Positions 7,032 through 15,261 of a stretch of 16,495 nt of DNA are shown here, one piece after another. The stretch spans positions 1-16,495 of the forward strand of contig CAJKOJ010000043.1 of assembly GCA_905201505.1 (NCBI GenBank). The letters are read 5' to 3'. The notes under the pieces were generated by a model. The model made no database searches, was not told the origin of the DNA, and was given only the letters and a program-made list of their open reading frames with translations. A program made the translations under genes and the position numbers. This stretch comes from an uncultured Eubacteriales bacterium (lineage in GTDB: Bacteria > Bacillota > Clostridia > Lachnospirales > CAG-274). Each line of letters begins with the position of its first letter. The first letter of the stretch is position 1.

Positions 7032-7850
7032 ATGACTGACAGCTGTAAAACAAAATATCCCATTGTTTTGGTACATGGTATGGGATTCAGAGATTTCAAA
7101 CATATTAATTATTGGGGACGTATTCCGCAGATGCTTACAAGTATGGGTGCATCTGTTCACTATGGAAAACAGGAATCAAATGCATCAATAGTAAATAATG
7201 CACAGCTTTTAAAGTCCTCAGTTGAGGAAGTTTTGCTCAATACAGGGGCTGAAAAGGTTAATATAATAGCCCATTCTAAGGGTGGACTTGAAGCAAGATA
7301 TATGTTGAGCAACTTGGATATGAAAGATAAAATAGCATCACTAACTACACTTGCTACGCCTCATAACGGCTCTGAAACTGTGGACTTTTTAATGAAATTT
7401 CCTGATTTTATTATTAAGTTTGGCTGTAAGATTTGTGATTTGGGATATCGCATTATGGGGGATAAAAATCCGGATACATATAGTGCAATTGATAGTTTTA
7501 CAACTAAGTCTGCAGATAAGTTTAATATAGAAAATAAGGATGTATTGGGTGTTTATTACCAAAGTTATGCTTTTGTTATGAGCAGTTGTTTTAGTGATAT
7601 ATTTATGACAATACCAAATATAGTTGTAAAGTTCTTTGAAGGCGAAAATGACGGCTTGGTTTCTGCTAAAAATGCTGAATGGACGAACTTCAAAGGGGTA
7701 TATGGCAATAATATAAGGAGGGGTATTTCTCATTGTGATGAAGTTGATATGAGAAGGAGACCTTTTACTAAAAAAAGTTGTGAAGGCATAAGTGATATTA
7801 CAGTATTTTATAAGGAACTGGCTGAGGAGTTAAAAAATTTGGGATTTTAA
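7032..7850 (+). CDS. Lipase-type alpha/beta hydrolase
   Basis: Predicted serine esterase/lipase of 272 residues; the natural substrate is unknown. The oxyanion-hole motif YPIVLVHGMG is at residues 9-18. The nucleophile elbow AHSKG (80-84) gives Ser82, ATPHNGS is at 108-114, the acid is likely Asp207 (GENDGLV) and the base His234 (ISHCDEVD). The order and the TPHNGS/NDGLV motifs resemble bacterial triacylglycerol lipases. No signal peptide or membrane segment is seen, so it should be cytoplasmic. I chose the ATG at 7032, about 6 bases after AGAGGA (7021-7026). The frame is open to a GTG at 6990, but that lies within the hairpin and has no ribosome binding site. It sits between leuB and an SLH-protein gene (14-base gap to the latter's proposed start). 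It uses more ATA, AAA and GGA/GGG codons than the biosynthetic genes. Confidence 0.88.
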   Translation: MTDSCKTKYPIVLVHGMGFRDFKHINYWGRIPQMLTSMGASVHYGKQESNASIVNNAQLLKSSVEEVLLNTGAEKVNIIAHSKGGLEARYMLSNLDMKDKIASLTTLATPHNGSETVDFLMKFPDFIIKFGCKICDLGYRIMGDKNPDTYSAIDSFTTKSADKFNIENKDVLGVYYQSYAFVMSSCFSDIFMTIPNIVVKFFEGENDGLVSAKNAEWTNFKGVYGNNIRRGISHCDEVDMRRRPFTKKSCEGISDITVFYKELAEELKNLGF

Positions 7851-7864
7851 AGCGGGGCGGTTTT

Positions 7865-9721
7865 ACGAAGAAAGTTATCTGTGTAATTTTGGTTGTTGTG
7901 ATGTCATTAGCAGTTTGTGTTTTTACATACGCTGACAACCCGTCAGGCTGGGCTGTAAATGACATACAGTCAGCTAAAGAAATGAATATTATAAATTCAT
8001 ACTTTGAAGGGAATTATCAAAAAACTATTACAAGAGGTGAGTTTTGCAGACTTGCAGTATTAACTCTTGATAAATGGAATATAGAAGAAAAGAAAATTGA
8101 AAATAGTATTGAATTCAGTGATACTAATGACAGTGATATTGTAAGGTGTGCAAAACTTGGTATAGTAAGCGGAATGGGAAATAATAAATTTGAACCTGAT
8201 TTACCTATTACGAGGGAACAGGCAGCTAAAATGCTTTATAATACCCTTAATCTAACGCCTGCTTTAAATTCCTATAAAGAGGATAATAAAAATGGTGTAA
8301 ACGGCATATTTCTGCCTCATTTGTTTGGTGATGGAAAATACATAAGCAATTGGGCAAGAAATGAAATATATGCAATGTATCATCTTGGTGTCATGCTTGG
8401 TACAGACAATGATAATTTTTCACCAAAAGGTAATTATACTATCGAACAGGCAATATGTACTTTTTTAAGGCTGTATAATACTTATACGGCTCCTGATAAG
8501 GTGTCAAGACCTGAGGCTGAGTTATATCCTGACAGCAATACGGCTAATCGTCTGAGCCAGGGGGGCAGTAAAGACAGCTATTGTCTTGACAGTGCTTATG
8601 AATGGCGTACAGATGAGTATAAATATGAGCCTGAATATTATGATGGATTTGGCAATGTATACAGTGCGGAGGATAAGGGATATGTATATCCTTTAAGTGC
8701 AAAGTATATGGAAGTTATTGTATCGGTAGGTGCAGGGGTAGGTTCAAGTGTGCTGATAGATAAAAACTGTAATGAGGTATTGGAACCTTTTTACGCTATG
8801 TTGGCGTCAAATGATGAAAAGGCTGCTGTAATACCTTTAGGGTTTGGCAAGTGTCAGCTTTATAATATTGATACTAAAGAAATAATTAAGGAATATGACT
8901 TTATACAAGATATTGGCTGTGGTATATACTGCTTTAATATTGGTGATAAAAGAGGTTATATGAACACAAATTTTGAGGAAGTTATGGATGCAGTTTATAA
9001 GCCTGTTTCACAAAATTTTTTAAATGATTTGTGTATATTTCAAAAACAGGATAATTCCTTTATAATAGTCAATACAAAGGGAAAGATACTTAAAAATTTT
9101 AAACTGGATTTAAACAGGTATGATTTAAACGGCATATTTGGTACCAATATGATGCTGACAGATAAAAAAGCAAATGGTACAGTGTTGTACAGAGCTTACA
9201 GCGGCAAGTATATTAAAGATTACCCCATCATGTGGTTTACATCAATGGGTGAAATTATTGCTCAAAAAAACGGCAAAAAATATATACTTGATAAAGAAGG
9301 AAATGTAAAGGTCAATCTTGACGCTTTGGGCTATGATGATATTGATGAGTATGTTTCATCAGGTTTTTATGCTGTATTCAAAATAGATAAAAGTAATTGG
9401 GGAAGAATTCTTCCTGCTGATATTATGGATTACAATGGCAATATTATAAGAAAGGGAGTAAGTTCCTTTGGCATATACTGTGATTACAACGGATTGTCTG
9501 CTTATAAATCAGGAGAAAGACAACTGACGGTTTTTGATAATTACGGCAAAGATATTGGTGTTGTAAATGTCAGTGAAGATATAGACAATTTTAAGTTTAT
9601 AAACGGACTGATTTTTGTAAACAGCAGTGATGATAATAAATATTATACAAGATATTATACACCGACAGGTGAAGCGGCTGTAACCAATTGTTGCAGTGAA
9701 ATTAATAAGGAGGAATATTAA
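7865..9721 (+). CDS. Exported SLH-domain protein with WG-like C-terminal region
   Basis: Predicted surface protein of about 618 residues. Residues 2-23 (KK, then a hydrophobic run ending in TYA) form a textbook signal peptide. Three S-layer homology repeats follow at about 27-70, 84-130 and 153-204, with TRGEF and TREQA signatures; such repeats anchor proteins to cell-wall polymers. The remainder has WG-repeat-like segments, for example GDKRGYMNTNFEEVMDAVYK, and no catalytic motif I recognise. The start is a problem: the codon where the lysine-rich start should lie (7865) is ACG, after a poor ribosome binding site (GGGGCGG, 7854-7860). Conventional in-frame starts are TTG 7889, GTG 7898 and ATG 7901, but they remove the basic residues and part of the hydrophobic core. 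Either ACG is used or the start codon has mutated. The 3' end contains the ilvD ribosome binding site. Confidence 0.75.
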   Translation, partial: TKKVICVILVVVMSLAVCVFTYADNPSGWAVNDIQSAKEMNIINSYFEGNYQKTITRGEFCRLAVLTLDKWNIEEKKIENSIEFSDTNDSDIVRCAKLGIVSGMGNNKFEPDLPITREQAAKMLYNTLNLTPALNSYKEDNKNGVNGIFLPHLFGDGKYISNWARNEIYAMYHLGVMLGTDNDNFSPKGNYTIEQAICTFLRLYNTYTAPDKVSRPEAELYPDSNTANRLSQGGSKDSYCLDSAYEWRTDEYKYEPEYYDGFGNVYSAEDKGYVYPLSAKYMEVIVSVGAGVGSSVLIDKNCNEVLEPFYAMLASNDEKAAVIPLGFGKCQLYNIDTKEIIKEYDFIQDIGCGIYCFNIGDKRGYMNTNFEEVMDAVYKPVSQNFLNDLCIFQKQDNSFIIVNTKGKILKNFKLDLNRYDLNGIFGTNMMLTDKKANGTVLYRAYSGKYIKDYPIMWFTSMGEIIAQKNGKKYILDKEGNVKVNLDALGYDDIDEYVSSGFYAVFKIDKSNWGRILPADIMDYNGNIIRKGVSSFGIYCDYNGLSAYKSGERQLTVFDNYGKDIGVVNVSEDIDNFKFINGLIFVNSSDDNKYYTRYYTPTGEAAVTNCCSEINKEEY

Positions 9722-11380
9722 ATGATAAGTGACAGAGTAAAAAAAGGTCCAGATAAGACACCCCATCGTTCTTTATTTAAGGCAATGGGCTATACTGATG
9801 AAGAGTTGTCAAGACCGCTTATTGGCGTTGTAAATGCACAAAACGAAATTATACCGGGACATATTCATCTTGACAATATTGCAAAGGCTGTAAAGGCCGG
9901 TATACTTGCAGCAGGGGGTACCCCTATTGAAGTTCCTGCTATAGGCGTGTGTGACGGTATTGCTATGGGACATATTGGTATGCACTATTCTTTGCCTACA
10001 AGAGAATTGATTGCAGATTCTATAGAGTGTCAGGCTACAGCTCATGCTTTTGACGGTCTTGTACTTATTCCTAACTGTGACAAAATTGTTCCGGGTATGC
10101 TTATGGCTGCTGCAAGATTAAACATTCCTGCAATTGTGTGCTCAGGCGGTCCTATGCTTGCAGGAAAGAAAGGCTGTGAAAAGTTATCCCTTTCAAAGAC
10201 TTTTGAGGCTGTTGGTGCCTATGAAGCCGGTTTGATTGATGATGATGAATTAAAGCAGTTCGAAAACAAATCTTGCCCAAGCTGCGGTTCATGTTCAGGT
10301 ATGTATACAGCTAATTCAATGAACTGTTTATCAGAGGTTATAGGTATGGCGTTACCTGGAAATGGTACTATCCCTGCAGTTTACGGTGACAGAATCGGAC
10401 TTGCAAAGCATGCAGGTATGCAGATTATGAAACTTGTTGAAAAGAATGTTAAGCCTAGAGATATTATGAATGAAAAGGCATTTAGAAATGCACTTACTAT
10501 GGATATGGCTCTTGGCTGTTCTACTAATTCTATGCTTCATCTGCCGGCGATTGCTCACGAGGCAGGCGTTGAGTTAAGCCTTGATATGGCAAATGAAATA
10601 AGTGCAAAGACACCTAATCTTTGTCATTTAGCTCCTGCAGGTTCAAATTACATAGAGGAATTAAATGAAGTCGGCGGCATTCCTGCTGTTATGGCAGAAA
10701 TTAACAAGCTTGGTTTGCTTGAACTTGATAATCCAACTGTAACATTAAAGACTGTTGGTGAAAATATTGCAGATTTAAAGGGTGCAGACGGAACAATTAT
10801 AAGAAGTGTTGAAAATCCGTATTCTGTAACAGGCGGTATTGCTGTATTAAGAGGAAATATTGCTCCTGACGGCTGTGTTGTAAAGAGAAGTGCTGTTGCC
10901 TCTGAAATGTTAAAGCACAGCGGACCTGCAAGAGTATTTAATTCTGAAGAAGAAGCTATTGCAGCTATATTCGGTGGTAAGATCGTCAAAGGTGATGTCG
11001 TTGTTATTGTTTACGAAGGTCCTAAAGGAGGCCCGGGTATGAGAGAAATGCTCTCTCCTACATCTGCTCTTGCCGGTATGAAACTTGACAAGGATGTTGC
11101 TCTTATTACAGATGGTAGATTTTCCGGTGCATCAAGAGGTGCAAGTATCGGTCATGTATCACCTGAGGCTGCAGCAGGCGGAAATATTGGTCTTGTAAGA
11201 GAGGGCGACATAATTGATATAGATATTAATGAAGGAAAAATAAATGTACAGGTAAGTAATGATGAACTTGCAGAAAGAAGAAAGAGTTGGGTAATTCCTG
11301 AGCCAAAGATTAAGACAGGTTACCTTGCAAGATATGCCAAACTTGTTAGTTCTGCTGATAAGGGTGCTGTTTTAAATTAA
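9722..11380 (+). CDS. ilvD: Dihydroxyacid dehydratase
   Basis: Dehydrates 2,3-dihydroxyisovalerate and 2,3-dihydroxy-3-methylvalerate to the keto-acids of valine/leucine and isoleucine. The 552 residues are full length. Motifs are VCDGIAMGHIGMHYSLPTRE (76-95), NCDKIVPGM (118-126; Cys119, Lys121) and CPSCGSCSGM (185-194). At 44-50 it reads IPGHIHL, with Gly where [2Fe-2S]-type enzymes have a cysteine. E. coli IlvD has the equivalent VPGHVHL and an oxygen-labile [4Fe-4S] cluster, so this enzyme is probably of that type, which suits an anaerobe. The ATG at 9722 directly follows the TAA of the SLH gene, and its AAGGAGG (9707-9713) lies in that gene, so translation may be coupled. The ilvB gene follows after 16 bases. 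Confidence 0.96.
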   Translation: MISDRVKKGPDKTPHRSLFKAMGYTDEELSRPLIGVVNAQNEIIPGHIHLDNIAKAVKAGILAAGGTPIEVPAIGVCDGIAMGHIGMHYSLPTRELIADSIECQATAHAFDGLVLIPNCDKIVPGMLMAAARLNIPAIVCSGGPMLAGKKGCEKLSLSKTFEAVGAYEAGLIDDDELKQFENKSCPSCGSCSGMYTANSMNCLSEVIGMALPGNGTIPAVYGDRIGLAKHAGMQIMKLVEKNVKPRDIMNEKAFRNALTMDMALGCSTNSMLHLPAIAHEAGVELSLDMANEISAKTPNLCHLAPAGSNYIEELNEVGGIPAVMAEINKLGLLELDNPTVTLKTVGENIADLKGADGTIIRSVENPYSVTGGIAVLRGNIAPDGCVVKRSAVASEMLKHSGPARVFNSEEEAIAAIFGGKIVKGDVVVIVYEGPKGGPGMREMLSPTSALAGMKLDKDVALITDGRFSGASRGASIGHVSPEAAAGGNIGLVREGDIIDIDINEGKINVQVSNDELAERRKSWVIPEPKIKTGYLARYAKLVSSADKGAVLN

Positions 11381-11396
11381 TGAAAGGGGGAAAACT

Positions 11397-13088
11397 ATGT
11401 TATTAAATGGTTCTGAAATTTTGGTTGAATGCTTAAAGGAACAGGGCGTTGATACTGTATTTGGTTATCCCGGCGGTGCTGTTTTAAATATTTATGATGC
11501 TCTTTATAAGCATCAAAATGAAATAAAGCATTACCTTACATCTCATGAACAGGGAGCTGCTCATGCTGCTGACGGTTATGCCCGTGCAACAGGTAAGGTT
11601 GGTGTTTGTATTGCTACAAGCGGACCGGGTGCATGTAACCTTGTTACAGGAATTGCTACTGCTTATATGGACAGTATTCCTATGGTTGCAATCACAGGCA
11701 ATGTTTCTTTGGATTATCTTGGTAAGGACAGTTTTCAGGAGGTTGATATAACAGGCGTAACAATGCCTATTACAAAGCACAACTTTATTGTTAAGGATGT
11801 TACTAAGCTTGCAGAAACTGTAAGAAAGGCCTTTTATATTGCAAGAAAGGGACGTCCGGGTCCTGTACTTATTGATATAACTAAGGATGTTACAGGTGCT
11901 TTATGTGAATATACTCCTGCTGAACCGTATAAAATTGAAAAAAGAGTAAAAACAATTACAGAGGATGATTTAAGTGCTGCTATTGAACTTATAAAGGCTG
12001 CAGAAAAACCGTTTTTATACTGCGGAGGCGGATGTATAAATGCCGATGCTTCAGAGGAAATAGTTAAGTTTGTTGAAAACCAAAATATACCTGTTTCCTG
12101 TTCAGCTATGGGTCTTGGCGTTGTTCCGTCTAATCATCCTAATTATACAGGTATGATTGGTATGCACGGAACTAAGACATCTAACTTATTGGCAAATGAG
12201 TGTGACTTGTTCATTGCTATGGGTGCAAGATTCAGTGACAGAGTTGCAACAAACTTTAAAACTTTTGCACCAAATGCAAAGGTTTTACATATTGATATTG
12301 ACCCTGCTGAAATCAATAAAAATATTGTTACTTCCCATTCTATAATAGGTGATGTTGAAGAGGTTGTTAAACGTCTTAATGAAAGACTTGATAAAAAGAC
12401 ACATAAGGAATGGATGAGTACAGTTGAAAAATATAAGACAAAATATCCATTAAAGTATGACCACGATGGCACATTGAAACCTCAGTATATTATGGAGAGG
12501 ATAAATGCTATATGCAAAGGTGAGGAAATAGTTGTAACTGAAGTTGGACAGCATCAGATGTGGGCCTGCCAGTTTATAGAAAACAAATACCCTCGTCATT
12601 TCCTTACATCAGGCGGTTTAGGTACTATGGGTTATGGTCTAGGTGCTGCAATAGGTGCTAAGGTAGGTCAGCCTGACAAGGTTGTATTTAATATTGCAGG
12701 TGACGGCTGCTTCTATATGAATCATATAGAAATGGCTACTGCTGTTGCAAATGATGTGCCTATTATTGAGGTGGTTATTAATAATCACGTTTTAGGTATG
12801 GTTAGACAGTGGCAGGATTTATTCTATGATGCACGATATTCACAGACAAATTTGGATAAGGCTACAGATTTTATTAAGCTTGGGGAAGCTTATAAGGCTG
12901 CTGTGTTTAATGTAACAAAGCCTGAAGAAGTCGATGATGCTATTAAGGCGGCTATTACATGCGGTAAGCCTGCACTTATTGTTTGTGAAATTGGCAGAGA
13001 TGAAAAGGTATTCCCTATGATTCCTGCAGGAAAGAGCTGTGAAGATATGATTACCCTTGATGAGTATGAAGAAATGCAGCAAAACTAA
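11397..13088 (+). CDS. ilvB: Acetolactate synthase large (catalytic) subunit
   Basis: Thiamine-diphosphate enzyme that condenses pyruvate with pyruvate or 2-oxobutyrate, the first shared step of branched-chain amino-acid synthesis. The 563 residues are typical. The N-terminal domain has FGYPGGAVLNIYDAL (22-36) and the catalytic glutamate Glu51 in SHEQGAAHAADGYAR. The C-terminal ThDP/Mg motif starts GDGCFYMNH at about residue 435 and ends with NNHVLGMVRQWQ. The ATG at 11397 follows AAAGGGGG, an all-G variant of the ribosome binding site. The regulatory subunit gene ilvN is at the far 5' end of the cluster. The gene is last in the series: a hairpin and a 355-base gap follow. Confidence 0.95.
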   Translation: MLLNGSEILVECLKEQGVDTVFGYPGGAVLNIYDALYKHQNEIKHYLTSHEQGAAHAADGYARATGKVGVCIATSGPGACNLVTGIATAYMDSIPMVAITGNVSLDYLGKDSFQEVDITGVTMPITKHNFIVKDVTKLAETVRKAFYIARKGRPGPVLIDITKDVTGALCEYTPAEPYKIEKRVKTITEDDLSAAIELIKAAEKPFLYCGGGCINADASEEIVKFVENQNIPVSCSAMGLGVVPSNHPNYTGMIGMHGTKTSNLLANECDLFIAMGARFSDRVATNFKTFAPNAKVLHIDIDPAEINKNIVTSHSIIGDVEEVVKRLNERLDKKTHKEWMSTVEKYKTKYPLKYDHDGTLKPQYIMERINAICKGEEIVVTEVGQHQMWACQFIENKYPRHFLTSGGLGTMGYGLGAAIGAKVGQPDKVVFNIAGDGCFYMNHIEMATAVANDVPIIEVVINNHVLGMVRQWQDLFYDARYSQTNLDKATDFIKLGEAYKAAVFNVTKPEEVDDAIKAAITCGKPALIVCEIGRDEKVFPMIPAGKSCEDMITLDEYEEMQQN

Positions 13089-13127
13089 TTATAGTTATCA
13101 AATTAAAATTTAAATAAGTATAAACAG

Positions 13128-13158
13128 AAAGCCCTTTGTCACTACGATGAAGGGCTTT
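13128..13158 (+). terminator. Hairpin after ilvB, probable end of operon
   Basis: AAAGCCCTTTGTC (13128-13140) pairs with GATGAAGGGCTTT (13146-13158) with two G-T pairs and loop ACTAC. The stem is strong and lies 39 bases after the ilvB stop, but only the TTT inside the stem precedes GAAAA, so the usual T-run is missing. I call it a probable terminator because of its position. The interval 13159-13380 is AT-rich and holds nothing I can support; a 67-codon open frame starting inside the hairpin (13147-13350) has no ribosome binding site and looks accidental. Confidence 0.55.
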
Positions 13159-13380
13159 GAAAATGGGTGTAAAGCGGTAAAAATAAAAAATGAGATTTTT
13201 TGTGCTCTAGTGTTTACAAAAATTGTATTTATTATAAAAAGCAAGCGTTGTTTTTTACTGTATATTTTATTTGAAATGAGTAAAATAAAGAAAATAGAAA
13301 AACAGTTAAAAATAAATAATAACAGTATGAAAGGTAATTATATATCTTAATATTTTTTTCTTTTAAATTACACTGAAATA

Positions 13381-13389
13381 TGTTATACT
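13381..13389 (+). promoter_or_regulatory. Extended -10 promoter of lepA-hemW
   Basis: TGTTATACT at 13381-13389 matches an extended -10 element (TGn + TATACT). The -35 position (about 13361-13366, TTTTAA) is weak. Transcription would start near 13396, leaving a leader of about 48 bases before lepA. Confidence 0.6.
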
Positions 13390-13443
13390 AAAAATAATGT
13401 ATATGAATAAAACATAAGAAAATAATTAAGGAGAATATAAATT

Positions 13444-15258
13444 ATGAGTTCAGATAGACAATCTAAAATCAGGAATTTCAGCATAATTGCCCATATTGAC
13501 CACGGAAAGTCTACCTTAGCCGACAGACTTATTCAGCAATCGGGATTGCTTACAGAAAGAGAAATGCAGGCACAGATTCTGGATAATATGGAACTTGAAA
13601 GAGAAAGAGGAATTACAATAAAGGCACAGGCTGTCCGTTTGATTTACAAGACGGCAGAAGGTGAAGAATATACGCTTAATCTTATTGATACTCCGGGACA
13701 TGTAGACTTTAACTATGAGGTATCAAGGAGTTTGGCTGCCTGTGACGGTGCAGTGCTTGTAGTAGATGCGGCACAGGGAGTTGAGGCACAGACACTGGCA
13801 AATGTTTATCTTGCTTTAGACAATAATCTTGAAATTTTGCCTGTAATAAATAAAATAGATTTGCCTAGTGCAGAGCCTGAAAGAGTTAAGGCTGAAATTG
13901 AGGATATTATAGGGCTTGATTCAAATGAGGCTCCTCTCATTTCTGCAAAGGCAAATATAAATATTGACCAGGTATTTGATAAGATAATTAAGGATTTACC
14001 TGCTCCTTCAGGGGATGAAAGTACTCCTTTAAAGGCTCTTATATTTGACAGTTTTTATGACAGCTATAAGGGTGTTATTGTATTTATGCGTGTTTTTGAC
14101 GGTGTTATTAAAAAGGGAACAAAGGTTAAGTTTATGGCAACCGGCAAGGAATTTGATGTTGTAGAGGTTGGAGTTTTTGGTCCTGGACAGTATATACCTG
14201 TTGATGAACTTAAAGCAGGAGATGTTGGTTATCTTACAGCAAGTATAAAAAATGTAAGAGATACAAGAATAGGCGATACAGTAACGGATGCTAAAAATCC
14301 TGTTTCAGAACCTCTGCCGGGATATAAAAAAGTGAATTCAATGGTGTACTGCGGTATATTCCCTGCGGATGGTGCAAAATACGGTGATTTAAGAGATGCC
14401 CTTGAAAAGCTTCAGCTTAATGATGCAGCTCTTAACTTTGAGGCTGAAACATCTGTGGCGTTGGGATTTGGTTTTAGGTGCGGTTTTTTGGGACTTTTGC
14501 ATCTTGAAATAGTTCAGGAAAGACTTGAAAGAGAATATAACCTTGACTTGGTTACAACTGCTCCTTCTGTTATATACAAGGTATATCTAACAGACGGTTC
14601 TATGATAGATTTGTCAAACCCTTCAGATTTGCCTGATGTAACAACTATTGCAAAAATGGAAGAACCTATTGTTCGTGCAGAAATAATTCTGCCAAGTGAA
14701 TATATTGGTACAATTATGGAGCTTTGTCAGCAAAGGCGAGGCGAATATGAGGGTATGGAATATATTGAAAAGACAAGAGCTGTTCTTACCTATAAATTGC
14801 CGTTGAACGAAATTATATATGACTTTTTTGATGTACTTAAATCACGTTCAAGGGGATATGCTTCTTTTGACTATGAACTTATAGGTTATGAGGAAAGCCG
14901 CCTTGTTAAGTTGGATATGCTTGTAAACAGAGAAGTTGTTGATGCCTTGAGCTTTATTGTGCACGAAGATTCAGCTGCTGAAAAGGGACGTAAAATGGCA
15001 GAAAAGCTTAAAAAGGAAATACCAAGACATCAGTTCGAAATTCCTATACAAGCGGCTATTGGTAATAAGATTATAGCAAGAGAAACTATTTCTGCTGTGC
15101 GTAAAGATGTACTTGCCAAGTGTTACGGCGGTGATATAACAAGAAAGAAAAAACTTCTTGAAAAGCAGAAAGAAGGTAAAAAGAGAATGCGTCAGATTGG
15201 TAATGTAGAAGTACCTCAGGCAGCATTTATGAGTGTTCTTAAATTAGATGAGGAATAG
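13444..15258 (+). CDS. lepA: Elongation factor 4 (ribosome back-translocating GTPase)
   Basis: Translational GTPase that binds ribosomes and promotes back-translocation or relief of stalled states. The 604 residues are full length. G motifs are visible: G1 AHIDHGKST (16-24), G2 ERGITIKAQ (54-62), G3 DTPGHVDF (82-89), G4 NKIDLPSA (136-143) and a SAK G5. They are followed by EF-G-like domains II, III and V and the LepA-specific C-terminal domain (for example YGGDITRKKKLLEKQKEGK), rich in basic residues. The ATG at 13444 follows AAGGAGA (13428-13434) by 9 bases. It is separated from ilvB by a non-coding gap and has its own promoter, so it belongs to a different unit. The hemW gene begins 3 bases after its stop; lepA-hemW is a common pair in Firmicutes. 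Confidence 0.98.
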   Translation: MSSDRQSKIRNFSIIAHIDHGKSTLADRLIQQSGLLTEREMQAQILDNMELERERGITIKAQAVRLIYKTAEGEEYTLNLIDTPGHVDFNYEVSRSLAACDGAVLVVDAAQGVEAQTLANVYLALDNNLEILPVINKIDLPSAEPERVKAEIEDIIGLDSNEAPLISAKANINIDQVFDKIIKDLPAPSGDESTPLKALIFDSFYDSYKGVIVFMRVFDGVIKKGTKVKFMATGKEFDVVEVGVFGPGQYIPVDELKAGDVGYLTASIKNVRDTRIGDTVTDAKNPVSEPLPGYKKVNSMVYCGIFPADGAKYGDLRDALEKLQLNDAALNFEAETSVALGFGFRCGFLGLLHLEIVQERLEREYNLDLVTTAPSVIYKVYLTDGSMIDLSNPSDLPDVTTIAKMEEPIVRAEIILPSEYIGTIMELCQQRRGEYEGMEYIEKTRAVLTYKLPLNEIIYDFFDVLKSRSRGYASFDYELIGYEESRLVKLDMLVNREVVDALSFIVHEDSAAEKGRKMAEKLKKEIPRHQFEIPIQAAIGNKIIARETISAVRKDVLAKCYGGDITRKKKLLEKQKEGKKRMRQIGNVEVPQAAFMSVLKLDEE

Positions 15259-15261
15259 AAT

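Noticed and set aside
7032..9721. Lipase/SLH pair as a mobile element
   Set aside because: No transposase, integrase, terminal repeats or target duplication is visible at either edge.
13147..13350. 67-codon open frame after ilvB
   Set aside because: Its ATG lies inside the post-ilvB hairpin, there is no ribosome binding site, and the product is low-complexity Lys/Ile/Asn/Phe sequence typical of AT-rich spacer.
13535..13550. 7-bp inverted repeat AGCAATC/GATTGCT in lepA
   Set aside because: Short, with a 2-base centre, within a conserved coding segment; expected by chance.
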